From Terriglobus saanensis SP1PR4 (GTDB lineage Bacteria > Acidobacteriota > Terriglobia > Terriglobales > Acidobacteriaceae): DNA of 64,000 bases. The translations under genes and the position numbers were made by a program. Under the pieces are notes generated by a model that saw nothing but the letters and a program-made list of their open reading frames with translations, did no database searches and was not told the DNA's origin. Shown here one piece after another: positions 53,787 through 62,246 of this stretch. The DNA lies in NCBI RefSeq assembly GCF_000179915.2, contig NC_014963.1:2852001-2916000 (forward strand). Direction: 5' to 3'. Each line of letters opens with the position of its first letter. Position 1 is the first letter of the stretch.

Positions 53787-54737
53787 TCAGGCGGACTTGT
53801 TATGGGCAATCATGCGTTGTGCCGTGACTGCAATCTCCCGCGCACGAGCGAAGCAAAGCGCGGCGGGAAGCTCGGAGCGACGGCGGGATTCGAGCATCGT
53901 AATCACGTCCTCAATGCCGACGCCTTCGATGAGCCAAAGCCGAGCCGAAGCAACATCGACGGTGCGCTGGGCGTAGTACAGAGGGTTGGGTTTATCGGAG
54001 CGCCGCGAAGCCAACTCCCGTGTCAGCTTCACGGCATCTTTGCCGTTGGCAAGCTCATGGGAAACCCACGCCCAATCGCTCTCCGAATTGCTGTGCTTTC
54101 CGAGTGACCTGTGCGAAGGAATTTCCTGAGCGAAAAGCATGGCATCGACAGCGCCCGTATCAATCTCGAAGTCATTGGGAGTCCAGATGGAATCGTCGGG
54201 ATATTCGACCGTGACTCGGTACGCTGGATAGTACTTCCGATTCAGGAAACCGGGGATGCGGAGAACACGGTTGCAATCCGTGCAAGCCGGATCGCCGCCG
54301 AAGGCAATGGCGAGCAGCTTGAGAGTCTGTTCCTGCTGGGAGAAGTGGAAGTCTTCGACCCTCCAAAGCACCTGATATTTCCCGGGCGACGTGGAGAGAA
54401 CCGAGGTGGGCGGCGGCACCATATCCGATGTACGGAGCACAGCGAGTCGGGCATCCCCGTCCGTGTCAATGTCGAGGTACAGATGCCGGACGGAAGCGAT
54501 GCACTCTTTGGTCCGCTTCCGGCTACCGGGGCGCAAAGGATTGGCAGCAACATAGATATTGTTGCGACCATGCTGGTTCTCATAAGAGAGCCACGCCATA
54601 TACCGGGTCTCCAAAACCCGCTCCAACCGCACGACTCGTTGCATGGGAGCAGCGGCGTCCTGCCTGCGTAGCAGGATCGCGATGGTCTCTTCCGGGGCGA
54701 AACAACGTCTGAGGAAGCTGACGGCAATTTGACTCAT
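53787..54737 (-). CDS. RepB-type DNA primase
   Basis: The 316-residue protein resembles RepB-like primases (PF16793): RHLYLDIDTDGDARL carries an Asp pair like the catalytic site of archaeo-eukaryotic primases, and NRVLRIPGFLNRKYYPAYRV is the conserved His/Arg block. No helicase domain is attached. It may prime replication of the single-stranded element after transfer or support autonomous replication. The ssb gene is 88 bp upstream with a terminator between. Confidence 0.8.
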   Translation of the reverse strand: MSQIAVSFLRRCFAPEETIAILLRRQDAAAPMQRVVRLERVLETRYMAWLSYENQHGRNNIYVAANPLRPGSRKRTKECIASVRHLYLDIDTDGDARLAVLRTSDMVPPPTSVLSTSPGKYQVLWRVEDFHFSQQEQTLKLLAIAFGGDPACTDCNRVLRIPGFLNRKYYPAYRVTVEYPDDSIWTPNDFEIDTGAVDAMLFAQEIPSHRSLGKHSNSESDWAWVSHELANGKDAVKLTRELASRRSDKPNPLYYAQRTVDVASARLWLIEGVGIEDVITMLESRRRSELPAALCFARAREIAVTAQRMIAHNKSA

Positions 54738-54783
54738 CGTGGCACCCCCTTGCGAGCGTGATCGTGCGAGGCTTTAGCAGAAG

Positions 54784-54809
54784 AGAAGCCCGGCTTTCAC
54801 CGGGCTTCT
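54784..54809 (-). terminator. Intrinsic terminator after ssb
   Basis: A perfect 10-bp stem, AGAAGCCCGG/CCGGGCTTCT, with a 6-nt loop lies between ssb and the primase gene. On the ssb strand the tail is CTTCTGC, only moderately T-rich. Confidence 0.65.
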
Positions 54810-54825
54810 GCATGAAGAAAATGGC

Positions 54826-55197
54826 CTATGCGGCCACGTCCTCTTCAGTGATCTCATCGAACTCTTCCTCGGCGGCAACCCGCTCTGCGCGGTCGAGCTT
54901 GAGGATGGAAGTCACCCGGATCGTGTCGGTCTGCACGCCCTTGTATTCCGAGTGCTGAATCTTGCCCTCGATTTGGATGTGAGCGCCCTTCTTGAGCTTG
55001 CCTGCGAACTCGGCCAGCTTGCCGAAGACGATGAGGTTATGCCACTCGGTGCGCTCGTTGTACTTGCCGGTCTCTTTGTCCTTATAGGACTCCTTGGTTG
55101 CAAGGGAAAGCGTGGTGAACGGTTTGTTGTTTTTGCCGGTGCGAACGACTGCATCGCCGCCGAGGAAGCCCATGAGGATTGCTTTGTTCAGGTACAT
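54826..55197 (-). CDS. ssb: Single-stranded DNA-binding protein
   Basis: From ATG 55197 the protein has 123 residues with a complete OB fold: MYLNKAILMGFLGGDAVVRT, KPFTTLSLATKESYKD, ERTEWHNLIVFGKLAEFAGK and KKGAHIQIEGKIQHSEYKG. The C-terminus is acidic (EEEFDEITEEDVAA) but lacks the DDDIPF tip that host SSB uses to recruit partners. Element-borne SSBs coat incoming DNA and help avoid SOS induction. An in-frame upstream start at 55239 has no conservation. Confidence 0.95.
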   Translation of the reverse strand: MYLNKAILMGFLGGDAVVRTGKNNKPFTTLSLATKESYKDKETGKYNERTEWHNLIVFGKLAEFAGKLKKGAHIQIEGKIQHSEYKGVQTDTIRVTSILKLDRAERVAAEEEFDEITEEDVAA

Positions 55198-55651
55198 GAT
55201 TGTGTCTCCGTTTTGAAATTCCCGATCTGCTCGGGTCACACCTGGCGGAGCCTAGCGAGTGGGTCCGACTCCCAAGGCCGAAGTTCTGCATTTACGGAGG
55301 GTCCGTCGAAGACGGAAACCGTAACCGAAGGCGGCGCAAGCCGAAGCAGAAGAACGAGCCTGCCGCCGGGCGTCGGTAAGACCCCGAAGCCGTGACCGTG
55401 CAGAAAGCGGGATACCTATGGGAGACACCCGCCTGAACAATCCTCTTCACTCGCTTTCTGGTGATGCTATGCACTGGCAAGAGCGGTTCACTCATTCTCA
55501 CCAAGAGCTGCGCAAAGAGCCGCAAGTCCCCCCGAAAACCGAACGTCTTCAGGCTGCTCGTGCCATACGCGGGCGCATACCTTCCAATTGAACGATTCAG
55601 CTCCGGGTTGTGGGCGTGAAGTACCATAACGATTCCGGTTCCATCCGCGTC
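55198..55651. other. Gap between virB11 and ssb
   Basis: About 450 bases. On the minus strand a frame directly after virB11 reads SFNWKVCARVWHEQPEDVRF then GGLAALCAALGENE, about 40 residues with protein-like composition, but it has no start codon or ribosome site. Otherwise it contains short GC-rich inverted repeats and probably the ssb promoter. Confidence 0.4.
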
Positions 55652-56632
55652 TCATGCTGCCGCTGCCGCAGAGGAAGCGCGGTAGATGTCCTCTGTCTCG
55701 AAGGACTGGTCTACATGGCTGTACCCCTTCACGGCAATAAGCTCGCGTACCCTGCGTCGACCCGCATGATCGCGCTCGCAGTACAGTACAAAGTCGATGG
55801 CCTCGGCCGTCTCCGAACGAATGAAAGAGTGGTTGAGATTGGCCCGCGCACTCAGGGCCAAATCGGACAGCCGATTGAGGGCATCCCATGCGGACTTTGC
55901 ATGGATGGTCGAAAGCGTTCCGCCATGCCCTGTATTCATGGCTTGCAACAGGTCGTAGCCGCATTCGTCGCGTATCTCGCCCATGATGATGCGGTCGGGA
56001 CGATGGCGCAGAGCGGCGGCGACAAGCTGGCTCGGAGTCACCGCAACCTGGCCGGGGATGGCCTCGACTGCTTCCCACCGAACCGCGTTCGGATGCGTTA
56101 TCTTTAGCTCGGCTGGCTGCTCGATCACAATGAGCCGTTCCCGCAATGGCACATGGTCCAGCAGGGCTTTCATCAAAGTTGTCTTCCCACTGCCAGTTCC
56201 GCCGCTGATAATGCCGTTCTTCCGCTCTCCAATGAACCCCACGACCGCATCCCGAATCTCCTCTGGCAAACTTCCCGATGCAATCAACTCCTCCGACGTA
56301 AACCAGCGATTGAATTTGCGCACGGTTAACGTAGGGCCATTGATGGAAGATGGCGAGCCGACGACGGCGACGCGGGAGCCGTCCGGCAGGCGGGTATTCA
56401 GGATGGGATTCTGGCTGGTGAGGTCTTGCCCAAGCAGGCGGGCAACCCGCTCAATTGCAGCCTGTAAGCGGTCGTTCGTATACGGCGTGGAGAGCGCAAT
56501 ATGCTCGACCACACCGTCACGATCCGCGTAGACGCCGGTTGTCCCATTAATCATCAAATCCGAGATTGATGGGTCAAGCAGAAGCGCCCGCAACTCTTCG
56601 GGAAAGAACGGCAATATCAGCTCGAAGCTCAC
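55652..56632 (-). CDS. virB11: VirB11/TrbB-type secretion ATPase
   Basis: The protein of about 326 residues has the N-terminal domain of this family (LILPFFPEELRALLLDPSIS DLMING split by a short loop), then Walker A IISGGTGSGKTTLMKALLD, an Asp box LIVIEQPAELKITHPNAVRW, Walker B-like RHRPDRIIMGEIRDECGYDL and the His box TGHGGTLSTIHAKSAWDAL. It is a hexameric cytoplasmic ATPase that powers pilus assembly and transfer. A GTG start at 56632 is proposed. It is separated from virB8 by an antisense toxin-antitoxin pair. Confidence 0.95.
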   Translation of the reverse strand: MSFELILPFFPEELRALLLDPSISDLMINGTTGVYADRDGVVEHIALSTPYTNDRLQAAIERVARLLGQDLTSQNPILNTRLPDGSRVAVVGSPSSINGPTLTVRKFNRWFTSEELIASGSLPEEIRDAVVGFIGERKNGIISGGTGSGKTTLMKALLDHVPLRERLIVIEQPAELKITHPNAVRWEAVEAIPGQVAVTPSQLVAAALRHRPDRIIMGEIRDECGYDLLQAMNTGHGGTLSTIHAKSAWDALNRLSDLALSARANLNHSFIRSETAEAIDFVLYCERDHAGRRRVRELIAVKGYSHVDQSFETEDIYRASSAAAAA

Positions 56633-56680
56633 CGAACCACCACCCAATCCTTGCTTGCTGCCGCAACGGAGGATATGAGC

Positions 56681-56710
56681 TTGACGTTATATGAGCCACA
56701 CCTCATAATA
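56681..56710 (+). promoter_or_regulatory. Promoter and operator of the toxin-antitoxin pair
   Basis: TTGACG (56681-56686) and CATAAT (56704-56709) are 17 bp apart. The imperfect inverted repeat TTATATGAG/CTCATAATA covers the spacer and -10 box, and ATATGAGC occurs twice in direct orientation (56673-56680 and 56689-56696). This fits binding by the downstream XRE antitoxin. Confidence 0.65.
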
Positions 56711-56715
56711 TCTTC

Positions 56716-57066
56716 ATGGCTTACGAGGTTCGCGCAACGCCTGAGTTTCGGGAATGGATGCTGACCCTCACTCTGGAAGAACGAGAATCGTTCGATACAG
56801 CCGTAAATCTTCTTAGGGAAAAAGGCCCAGTTCTTGCACGGCCCTACGTCGATACCGTCAAGGGATCGGCCTTTCCTAATATGAAGGAGCTGCGCACCGC
56901 GCACGACAAGCATCTGGCGCTTCGCGCATTCTTTGCCTTCGATCCGAAACGTTCCGCCATCCTGCTCATCGGTGGCGACAAGCATGGGCGGCGCGGCTTT
57001 TACGAGAAGTTGATTCGCAAAGCTGATGAACTCTACCGCGAACACCTGCACACGCTGAAGAAGTAA
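56716..57066 (+). CDS. RelE/HigB-like toxin
   Basis: The 116-residue protein has the RelE/HigB fold pattern: VRATPEFREWMLTLTLEERE, LRTAHDKHLALRAFFAFDPK and AILLIGGDKHGRRGFYEKLI. The Arg/Lys/His-rich C-terminal core fits a ribosome-dependent mRNA interferase. The toxin comes before the antitoxin, the HigBA order. It lies on the opposite strand to the secretion genes, between virB8 and virB11. Confidence 0.88.
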   Translation: MAYEVRATPEFREWMLTLTLEERESFDTAVNLLREKGPVLARPYVDTVKGSAFPNMKELRTAHDKHLALRAFFAFDPKRSAILLIGGDKHGRRGFYEKLIRKADELYREHLHTLKK

Positions 57067-57108
57067 ACGGAAACCTGCCTCTGCATCCGGCACACGAGAA
57101 AGGACACT

Positions 57109-57423
57109 ATGGCAAACAAGACCCTCTCCTACGACAGCATCGCCAACGAGCTGATGACTCCGGCCAGCCGTGCCCGCGCAAAAAAGCGCGCCAACGCCAT
57201 CCTCAAACGCATGACGCTCGATGAACTGCGCAAGGACCGTAAGATGACTCAGGGAAAACTCGCGGTCGCTATGAAGATGGAGCAAAGCGAAGTTTCCCGC
57301 CTCGAAAAGCGGGCCGAAGTCAAACTCGGAACACTGCGTAACTATGTCAGCGCTCTTGGCGGATACATCGAAATTCGCGCCGTCTTCCCAGATAAAAACG
57401 TTGAAATCGCGCTCGCCGAATAG
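57109..57423 (+). CDS. HigA-like XRE antitoxin
   Basis: The 104-residue protein has an N-terminal helical region (about 1-35) and a C-terminal XRE HTH: LDELRKDRKMTQGKLAVAMK, MEQSEVSRLEKRAEVKLGTL, then RNYVSALGGYIEIRAVFPDK. It should neutralise the toxin encoded 42 bp upstream and repress their promoter. As an addiction module it would penalise loss of the conjugative element. Confidence 0.9.
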   Translation: MANKTLSYDSIANELMTPASRARAKKRANAILKRMTLDELRKDRKMTQGKLAVAMKMEQSEVSRLEKRAEVKLGTLRNYVSALGGYIEIRAVFPDKNVEIALAE

Positions 57424-57539
57424 CGCAGCCTTGAAAGGCTGCCTCAAGACACATCCACCCACGTAAGCGCAGGCCACCAGCCTCCGCTGGCAGGCCCGCG
57501 CGAGGGATGTTCGACGCACCTCGATTGACGCCTGAAGTC

Positions 57540-58325
57540 TCACCGCGCCGCTCCGTTTGCCGTGGCTGCGGCGGCTCCGGGAGCAGTTGGGTCAACGGAG
57601 ACACGGTTCTCGTGGAACTCTGTAATGGTCAATCCCAGTGGATTGATGAACTCATATTGTGGGTAGACTTTGGCCTGGTCACTCACCTGTTTGGGATTCA
57701 GGTAGTACGTCAGACTGAGCATCCAATGCTCCGTCCTCGGCTCCCGCGAGTGACTCGGGGAGTAGAGCTTGTCCAAACTCAGTAGGGCCGTACCGCGTGC
57801 CATGACAGCGCCCTGCACGGTCTCCTGCGACATGGATGTGATGGTGACGTTCTTCACCTCCACGTCGCTCTGCTCGATCTGCCCGCCAACGACCTGTGAG
57901 ACAAGGCGGTTCTGGTTGTCTTCGGTCATTAACTGGGAGGCAAGATTGCCGGACAGAAAGTAGTAGTTGAGCGGATATTTTTTGGCGATGGTGTCGCGGC
58001 TGACGCTATATCGGTAGTTCGCCCAATCCATCAGATATGTCCGAACTTCGCCCTCACGCGGGCTGTAATTCAGGTCGCTGTATTGGATGGCCTGCGCACG
58101 GTACATCTCGTCGATGCGAACGTACCGGTTCACTACGGGGCGATGGGCAAGTGACCAGCTCGACCACATCGCCCCACAAAGCAGAACGGTTTCGCAGGCG
58201 AGGATGAGACGGTAGGCTTTGCGTTCGGCATAGTGTGAGGCATAGACCTCGTTGCCGATCTGATCCGTAAGCAGGACTTGCCCCGGCGTCAAGGATGTAT
58301 CAATGGGGACTGTGGGTGTGGACAT
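57540..58325 (-). CDS. virB8: VirB8/TrbF-type inner-membrane T4SS protein
   Basis: The 261-residue protein has a short cytoplasmic N-terminus, one membrane helix (LILACETVLLCGAMWSSWSL, about 40-60) and a periplasmic NTF2-like domain with the family's DMYRAQ-like start (RIDEMYRAQAIQYSDLNYSP) and YFLSGNLASQLMTEDNQNRL. VirB8 nucleates the inner-membrane complex and contacts VirB10. Its start overlaps the stop of the small membrane protein gene upstream by 26 bp. Confidence 0.88.
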   Translation of the reverse strand: MSTPTVPIDTSLTPGQVLLTDQIGNEVYASHYAERKAYRLILACETVLLCGAMWSSWSLAHRPVVNRYVRIDEMYRAQAIQYSDLNYSPREGEVRTYLMDWANYRYSVSRDTIAKKYPLNYYFLSGNLASQLMTEDNQNRLVSQVVGGQIEQSDVEVKNVTITSMSQETVQGAVMARGTALLSLDKLYSPSHSREPRTEHWMLSLTYYLNPKQVSDQAKVYPQYEFINPLGLTITEFHENRVSVDPTAPGAAAATANGAAR

Positions 58326-58485
58326 GGGGAGAATGGCTCCTTTGCTCTACTGCCTGAAAGATCATGTAGGTGTAGATAGCTCCGGCGACAACAGAACCGA
58401 CGAGGATAAGGACAATCGCCAATCTGACGATTCGCAGGCGCAATATGCGACGGATGAACATGACTTGTAGTGCGAAGTCGAACAT
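58300..58485 (-). CDS. Small membrane protein in the T4SS operon
   Basis: The 61-residue product has one basic, hydrophobic helix (LRIVRLAIVLILVGSVVAGA) and a His/Ser-rich tail. It overlaps virB8 and lies 5 bp after virB6, so it belongs to the operon. It could be an unrecognised T4SS subunit or pilus accessory. Confidence 0.6.
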   Translation of the reverse strand: MFDFALQVMFIRRILRLRIVRLAIVLILVGSVVAGAIYTYMIFQAVEQRSHSPHVHTHSPH

Positions 58486-58490
58486 GGGCC

Positions 58491-59408
58491 TTATCCTCCT
58501 CCTGACATTCCTAGCGATGCAGCCGTGCCAGCAACTTTCGTGATGCTTTCAGCCATTCCCGCCGCACCACCGAAGATGGCTTGAGTCATGCTCGGAATGA
58601 AGAGCATGTTCACAATGAACGCGACAAACACCATGATGCACGGGATCAGGTTCGCAAGCCACATCTCCATCGAATAATTTCCATTGAAGGTCTGTTGGAT
58701 AAAGGCGTTCATAAAGCCGCCCCACACGAAGATGAACGCAGCGGCAACGGCGCGGATCATCGCAAAGCTAATGAGTACGTCGAGGAAGTGAAAGAACTTT
58801 GCTCGAAATGTCTTGGTCATCAGCAAAGGGATGAAGATAGGACCGAATAGCGCGGTAACGCCATAAAGGATGAAAGCGCTGCAATTAATCACGAACAGGA
58901 TCGCCGACGCGATGCCGAGAAGCCCTTGCACGACGAAGTAGCAAAGGATCTGAACTGGAGCCATAAGCGACGGCATCGCGGTATTGTCGCCAGCGGTTTT
59001 CAAAAGCTGGAGGAGATTGTCCAGGGAGTTTTGATCGAAGGCGGCAACCATAGCCTGAGCGATGTAGCTGAAGAAGTGATTGATGCCGAAGCTCGCGCCG
59101 GGGAACGGATTAACCCAATAGTTTTCCAGTAGGCAGCAGATGATGAGCCGAAGAAGGAAGTTGACCAAATCACCTGCATGGACAGGCTGGGCATGAAAAC
59201 GAAAGGTCATGCTGGTGGTATTCCAGTTGATGACCAGACTGATAAGCGTAAAGAGAGAGATGCAAGCCAGCTCCGTGAGTCCAAGCTGCGTCAACGCCCC
59301 ACCGTTCTGGGTGGTGAGGTTGGTCAGATTGTTGGTGAACTGGTACAGCCAATCGACGCCCGAACTTGCGCTTGGAAGCGCCAGCGCTAATAGAGCCACG
59401 GAAACCAT
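58491..59408 (-). CDS. virB6: VirB6/TrbL-type polytopic membrane protein
   Basis: The 305-residue protein has about six membrane segments, for example LGLTELACISLFTLISLVIN, ILCYFVVQGLLGIASAILFV and LIPCIMVFVAFIVNMLFIPS, a TrbL-like SMTFRFHAQPVHAGDLVNFL loop and a Gly/Ala-rich C-terminus (GGAAGMAESITKVAGTAASL). It forms part of the inner-membrane channel. An N-terminal hydrophobic stretch may be a signal anchor. It follows the small coiled-coil gene by 24 bp. Confidence 0.88.
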   Translation of the reverse strand: MVSVALLALALPSASSGVDWLYQFTNNLTNLTTQNGGALTQLGLTELACISLFTLISLVINWNTTSMTFRFHAQPVHAGDLVNFLLRLIICCLLENYWVNPFPGASFGINHFFSYIAQAMVAAFDQNSLDNLLQLLKTAGDNTAMPSLMAPVQILCYFVVQGLLGIASAILFVINCSAFILYGVTALFGPIFIPLLMTKTFRAKFFHFLDVLISFAMIRAVAAAFIFVWGGFMNAFIQQTFNGNYSMEMWLANLIPCIMVFVAFIVNMLFIPSMTQAIFGGAAGMAESITKVAGTAASLGMSGGG

Positions 59409-59432
59409 ATCGCTACTCTCCCTCGGTTACGG

Positions 59433-59702
59433 TTAGGGGATGTACTTCTGCCAGGTCTTACCTTCATGAGCGGCGGCGGAGTTATGTTTCTTCTTGTCTG
59501 CCTCTACGCGCTGCCGAAACGCTTCATCCTCCGCCTTACGTTGCTCGGCTTCCTTCTGTTGTTGCTGAAGAATGGCCTCAGCTTTGGTGGCGGCAGCGGC
59601 GGCTTTCGCCGCCTCATGCCGCTGGTATGTCAGTACGCCTCCGATAGTCGTCAGAGCTGCAAGAATGGCGAGGAGGATTTTGGTGTTGATCGCTTTCAAC
59701 AT
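59433..59702 (-). CDS. Small membrane-anchored coiled-coil protein
   Basis: The 89-residue product has a single N-terminal helix (ILLAILAALTTIGGVLTYQR) and an Ala/Lys/Glu/Gln-rich coiled coil (residues 28-72), ending GKTWQKYIP. That ending resembles the NTWKTYLP end of the TrbJ-like protein encoded just upstream, suggesting duplication of a short C-terminal signal. It may be an entry-exclusion or assembly protein. Confidence 0.55.
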   Translation of the reverse strand: MLKAINTKILLAILAALTTIGGVLTYQRHEAAKAAAAATKAEAILQQQQKEAEQRKAEDEAFRQRVEADKKKHNSAAAHEGKTWQKYIP

Positions 59703-59714
59703 CGTGTTCTCCAG

Positions 59715-60503
59715 TTATGGAAGGTAAGTCTTCCAGGTGTTCGATTCGTTGGCCGCACTGGTGTCATTGGCGGAACGCTGCTGCTGGACGAAGACGGCAG
59801 TATTCATGTCTTCGACGGCTGCGTTGCGACGTTCCATATTGGCGACTGTCATCTGCGAGGCGAGGCAGGCATGAAGCGTGCCTTGCGACTGCATCTCGCT
59901 CAACCTCTGCGCCTCGGATGCGTTGAGAAGATTGAGCTGCTGTACTTCGCTGTTGGTGCTGTCGCCGCCATCGAATTGCTGTGAGAGCAACGAGCTGTTC
60001 GCCGTGGCATTTTCGCTGCGGGCTGCACGATACTGACCCACAGCGGTAAGGCACTCCGGGGAAACAGAATCGGCGGTCTCGATCATGGCGAGCTGTGACA
60101 TTCGCGCATTGCCGAGAGATTGACCGGCAAGATACGAAGGCGCACTGCCGTTCATCGTCACCGTCGCCGTCTTCCAAGCAGTCGTTGAGGCAGACGGTGA
60201 ATTGGAATTGAGCGCAATGCTCATGCCCGCCGTTTCACCGAACATATTGGCGACGTTTACATTTTCAAGAGCGTGTAGCGTCGTCTGCCACTGTTGTTTG
60301 ACCGAGAAATGCGTGATGTTGTTCTTCAGCATGTTGTACTGCGTCTGAAGCGTGGTGAGCTGCGACACGAGGCTTGCGTAGCTGGTGGGATCAAAGACAA
60401 TATCTCCGATACCGAAGATAGCGAAGCTCGGCGTTGCGGTGAGAAGCAATGCGGCGCCAGCTCCAAGGAGCCATTTGCGGCGGTTAGTCAGTGTGACTTT
60501 CAT
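59715..60503 (-). CDS. VirB5/TrbJ-like exported protein
   Basis: The 262-residue protein has a signal peptide (WLLGAGAALLLTATPSFAIF) and a long alpha-helical mature part starting FGIGDIVFDPTSYASLVSQL, the classic TrbJ start, then many Gln/Asn/Ser-rich helices. VirB5/TrbJ proteins sit at the pilus tip or on the outer surface and help contact the recipient. The C-terminus is NTWKTYLP. Confidence 0.85.
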   Translation of the reverse strand: MKVTLTNRRKWLLGAGAALLLTATPSFAIFGIGDIVFDPTSYASLVSQLTTLQTQYNMLKNNITHFSVKQQWQTTLHALENVNVANMFGETAGMSIALNSNSPSASTTAWKTATVTMNGSAPSYLAGQSLGNARMSQLAMIETADSVSPECLTAVGQYRAARSENATANSSLLSQQFDGGDSTNSEVQQLNLLNASEAQRLSEMQSQGTLHACLASQMTVANMERRNAAVEDMNTAVFVQQQRSANDTSAANESNTWKTYLP

Positions 60504-60527
60504 AACGCCTCCTGCGATTGGGTTGAA

Positions 60528-60743
60528 TTACATGCACTGAGGGCAAGTCGGGTCGAACCTGTCCAAGGGAAATGTGTGGATGTGTATCGCGTTCGTAATC
60601 ACCTCGGTGGACTGGAGGTAGGCCCACGCGAGCGCGTTCCGGCCGGTCTCTGTCCCAAGAAGTACCAGGACAAGCGCAGCGGCGGCGGTGATTCCCAAGG
60701 TTCGGCAAATATGATGGAAAGTAACAATCTGCATGGCTTTCAT
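60528..60743 (-). CDS. Small T4SS-operon protein with one membrane helix
   Basis: Start 60743 has AGGAG just upstream. The 71-residue product has one hydrophobic helix (LGITAAAALVLVLLGTETGR) and ends in FDPTCPQCM, with a Cys pair. Its start overlaps the stop of the next small gene upstream (ATGA). It may be TrbK-like (entry exclusion), but the evidence is positional only. Confidence 0.55.
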   Translation of the reverse strand: MKAMQIVTFHHICRTLGITAAAALVLVLLGTETGRNALAWAYLQSTEVITNAIHIHTFPLDRFDPTCPQCM

Positions 60744-60973
60744 TCCTCCTCTCCTAGCTGGCGGGCAACCTGGGGAATCATGGTTACCCATTCCGCGCCG
60801 CTGCGTTCGATCGCCTCGGGAATGGTGTATCCGATCTCTGCGAGCCAATCGACACGATTCAGTACAAGAGCAACGGCTACTTTCTCGCCCGTGGACTGCA
60901 CGGCCCATGCGTCATGTCCGCCGCGCTTTGCTTCTTGCGATTTGCGGGACAGATGTTCATAACGGTCATTCAT
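60740..60973 (-). CDS. Small soluble protein in the T4SS operon
   Basis: The 77-residue product has a basic N-terminus (MNDRYEHLSRKSQEAKRGGH) and an acidic C-terminus (VARQLGEEE), with no membrane helix. It is coupled to the next gene by a 4-bp overlap and lies 14 bp after virB10. Function unknown. Confidence 0.5.
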   Translation of the reverse strand: MNDRYEHLSRKSQEAKRGGHDAWAVQSTGEKVAVALVLNRVDWLAEIGYTIPEAIERSGAEWVTMIPQVARQLGEEE

Positions 60974-60987
60974 CTCAATGGCACCTC

Positions 60988-62244
60988 TTACAGCGTGGGA
61001 TCGACCCGATGCTCTGCATAAGCGGGAATCGACAGGTCCGTGCCGATGTACACACGGGCGCGGGAACCTTCCTTGAGCGTGATGATCGGAAGCCGATTCA
61101 GGAAGTGATTTAAGACCTGCTCGCCTTCAGTAGCGGACTGCTCAGAGATGCCATTCCGAATTTGAGTGGACGGTTGCAGCACACTACCATTGTTCCCGAT
61201 CTGCGCGAGCCCGCCCAAGCCGCCGATGGCAGCAGCGGCGGCGAACGCCTGCAAGTAGCCGTGGTCTACTTTGGTCGCAAGGCCGGTTGTGCCGATTTGA
61301 TCGAGGCCGATGTACTTGGCGAACTCAAGTGAGAAGCCGTCTGGGCAAATGGCGCGATGGAAGGTCACGAACATCTTGCGTTGTTGGGCATTGCCTACGC
61401 TCTGCACTTCACCAAGTAAGCGCGTTCCTTGTGGCAAGAGAAGCTGTTGGTGATCGTGGGAGTAAAGGTCGGTGGTCAGTGAAACCATGATCGGCCCGCT
61501 GAAACCGCCGTCAATGTGATTGGTGACAACGCCCTCAAGCACCGTGCCCTCGAAGATGCGATAAAGACGCCCATCGTAGGTATCGAAGTCATACCTCGCC
61601 ATCGCATTGCCTTTACTGTCCGTCTTGGCTTCTACGCTGGCAGTCTTCACAGGGGCCGCGCCGCCGGCTGCGGTAGCAGCGGGCTCTGACGCGGCACTTG
61701 CGGGAGTTGCGGGGCTGTTACGCTCAAAGTCAATTGCCAGCGTGTCGCTGTTGATCGCGTCCTGCTGCTGCTTTTCCTTGGCAAGCTGCTTCTGCTTGGC
61801 CTCGGCCTGCGCCTGTGACACGTTGGAGGTGCGTTGTGGAGCGTTGGGGCTATCGCCATAGATCGCCGATCGTTGCGCGGTGGTCATCGGTGGCGCGCCT
61901 GCGGCCTCCGGACCGGGAGCACCCTCCGTCTGCTGGAGTTGCTGGAGGGCGGCATTCAGCTCCTGTTGATGCTGGCGATCTTGCGCGTCGCGCTGTGCTT
62001 GCAACTGCTGCTGCGACTGGAAATTGTTCACCTGTTGCGCATTCGGAGCTGCCGGGCGCATGGGCATCGCGCTGGTTGGAGCATTCTTTTTGTTGCCGCT
62101 CAACAAGCTGGAGAGATTGGCGATGCCAATAAGTCCGATGATGACAACCAGGGCAATGACCACCGGCATACTCTTCCGCAGCGGTGGCTTGGACTCCGGC
62201 TGCTCGGGAACGGTCGCAGGGACGTTCTGATTCGGCTCGGGCAC
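60988..62244 (-). CDS. virB10: VirB10/TrbI-type T4SS scaffold protein
   Basis: The 418-residue protein starts at a GTG with GAGGT upstream. One N-terminal membrane helix (MPVVIALVVIIGLIGIANLS, 26-45) is followed by a long Gln/Ala/Pro-rich periplasmic linker (50-200) and a C-terminal TrbI domain: VLEGVVTNHIDGGFSGPIMV, LLPQGTRLLGEVQSVGNAQQ, and antenna and VDHGYLQAF regions. It spans both membranes and transmits energy to the outer pore. It begins 2 bp after the virB9 stop. Confidence 0.94.
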   Translation of the reverse strand: MPEPNQNVPATVPEQPESKPPLRKSMPVVIALVVIIGLIGIANLSSLLSGNKKNAPTSAMPMRPAAPNAQQVNNFQSQQQLQAQRDAQDRQHQQELNAALQQLQQTEGAPGPEAAGAPPMTTAQRSAIYGDSPNAPQRTSNVSQAQAEAKQKQLAKEKQQQDAINSDTLAIDFERNSPATPASAASEPAATAAGGAAPVKTASVEAKTDSKGNAMARYDFDTYDGRLYRIFEGTVLEGVVTNHIDGGFSGPIMVSLTTDLYSHDHQQLLLPQGTRLLGEVQSVGNAQQRKMFVTFHRAICPDGFSLEFAKYIGLDQIGTTGLATKVDHGYLQAFAAAAAIGGLGGLAQIGNNGSVLQPSTQIRNGISEQSATEGEQVLNHFLNRLPIITLKEGSRARVYIGTDLSIPAYAEHRVDPTL

Positions 62245-62246
62245 GG

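Noticed and set aside
55292-55627. 111-codon minus-strand open frame between virB11 and ssb
   Set aside because: Arg/Ser-rich translation without motifs; the gap is more likely regulatory. A shorter frame after virB11 has no start codon.
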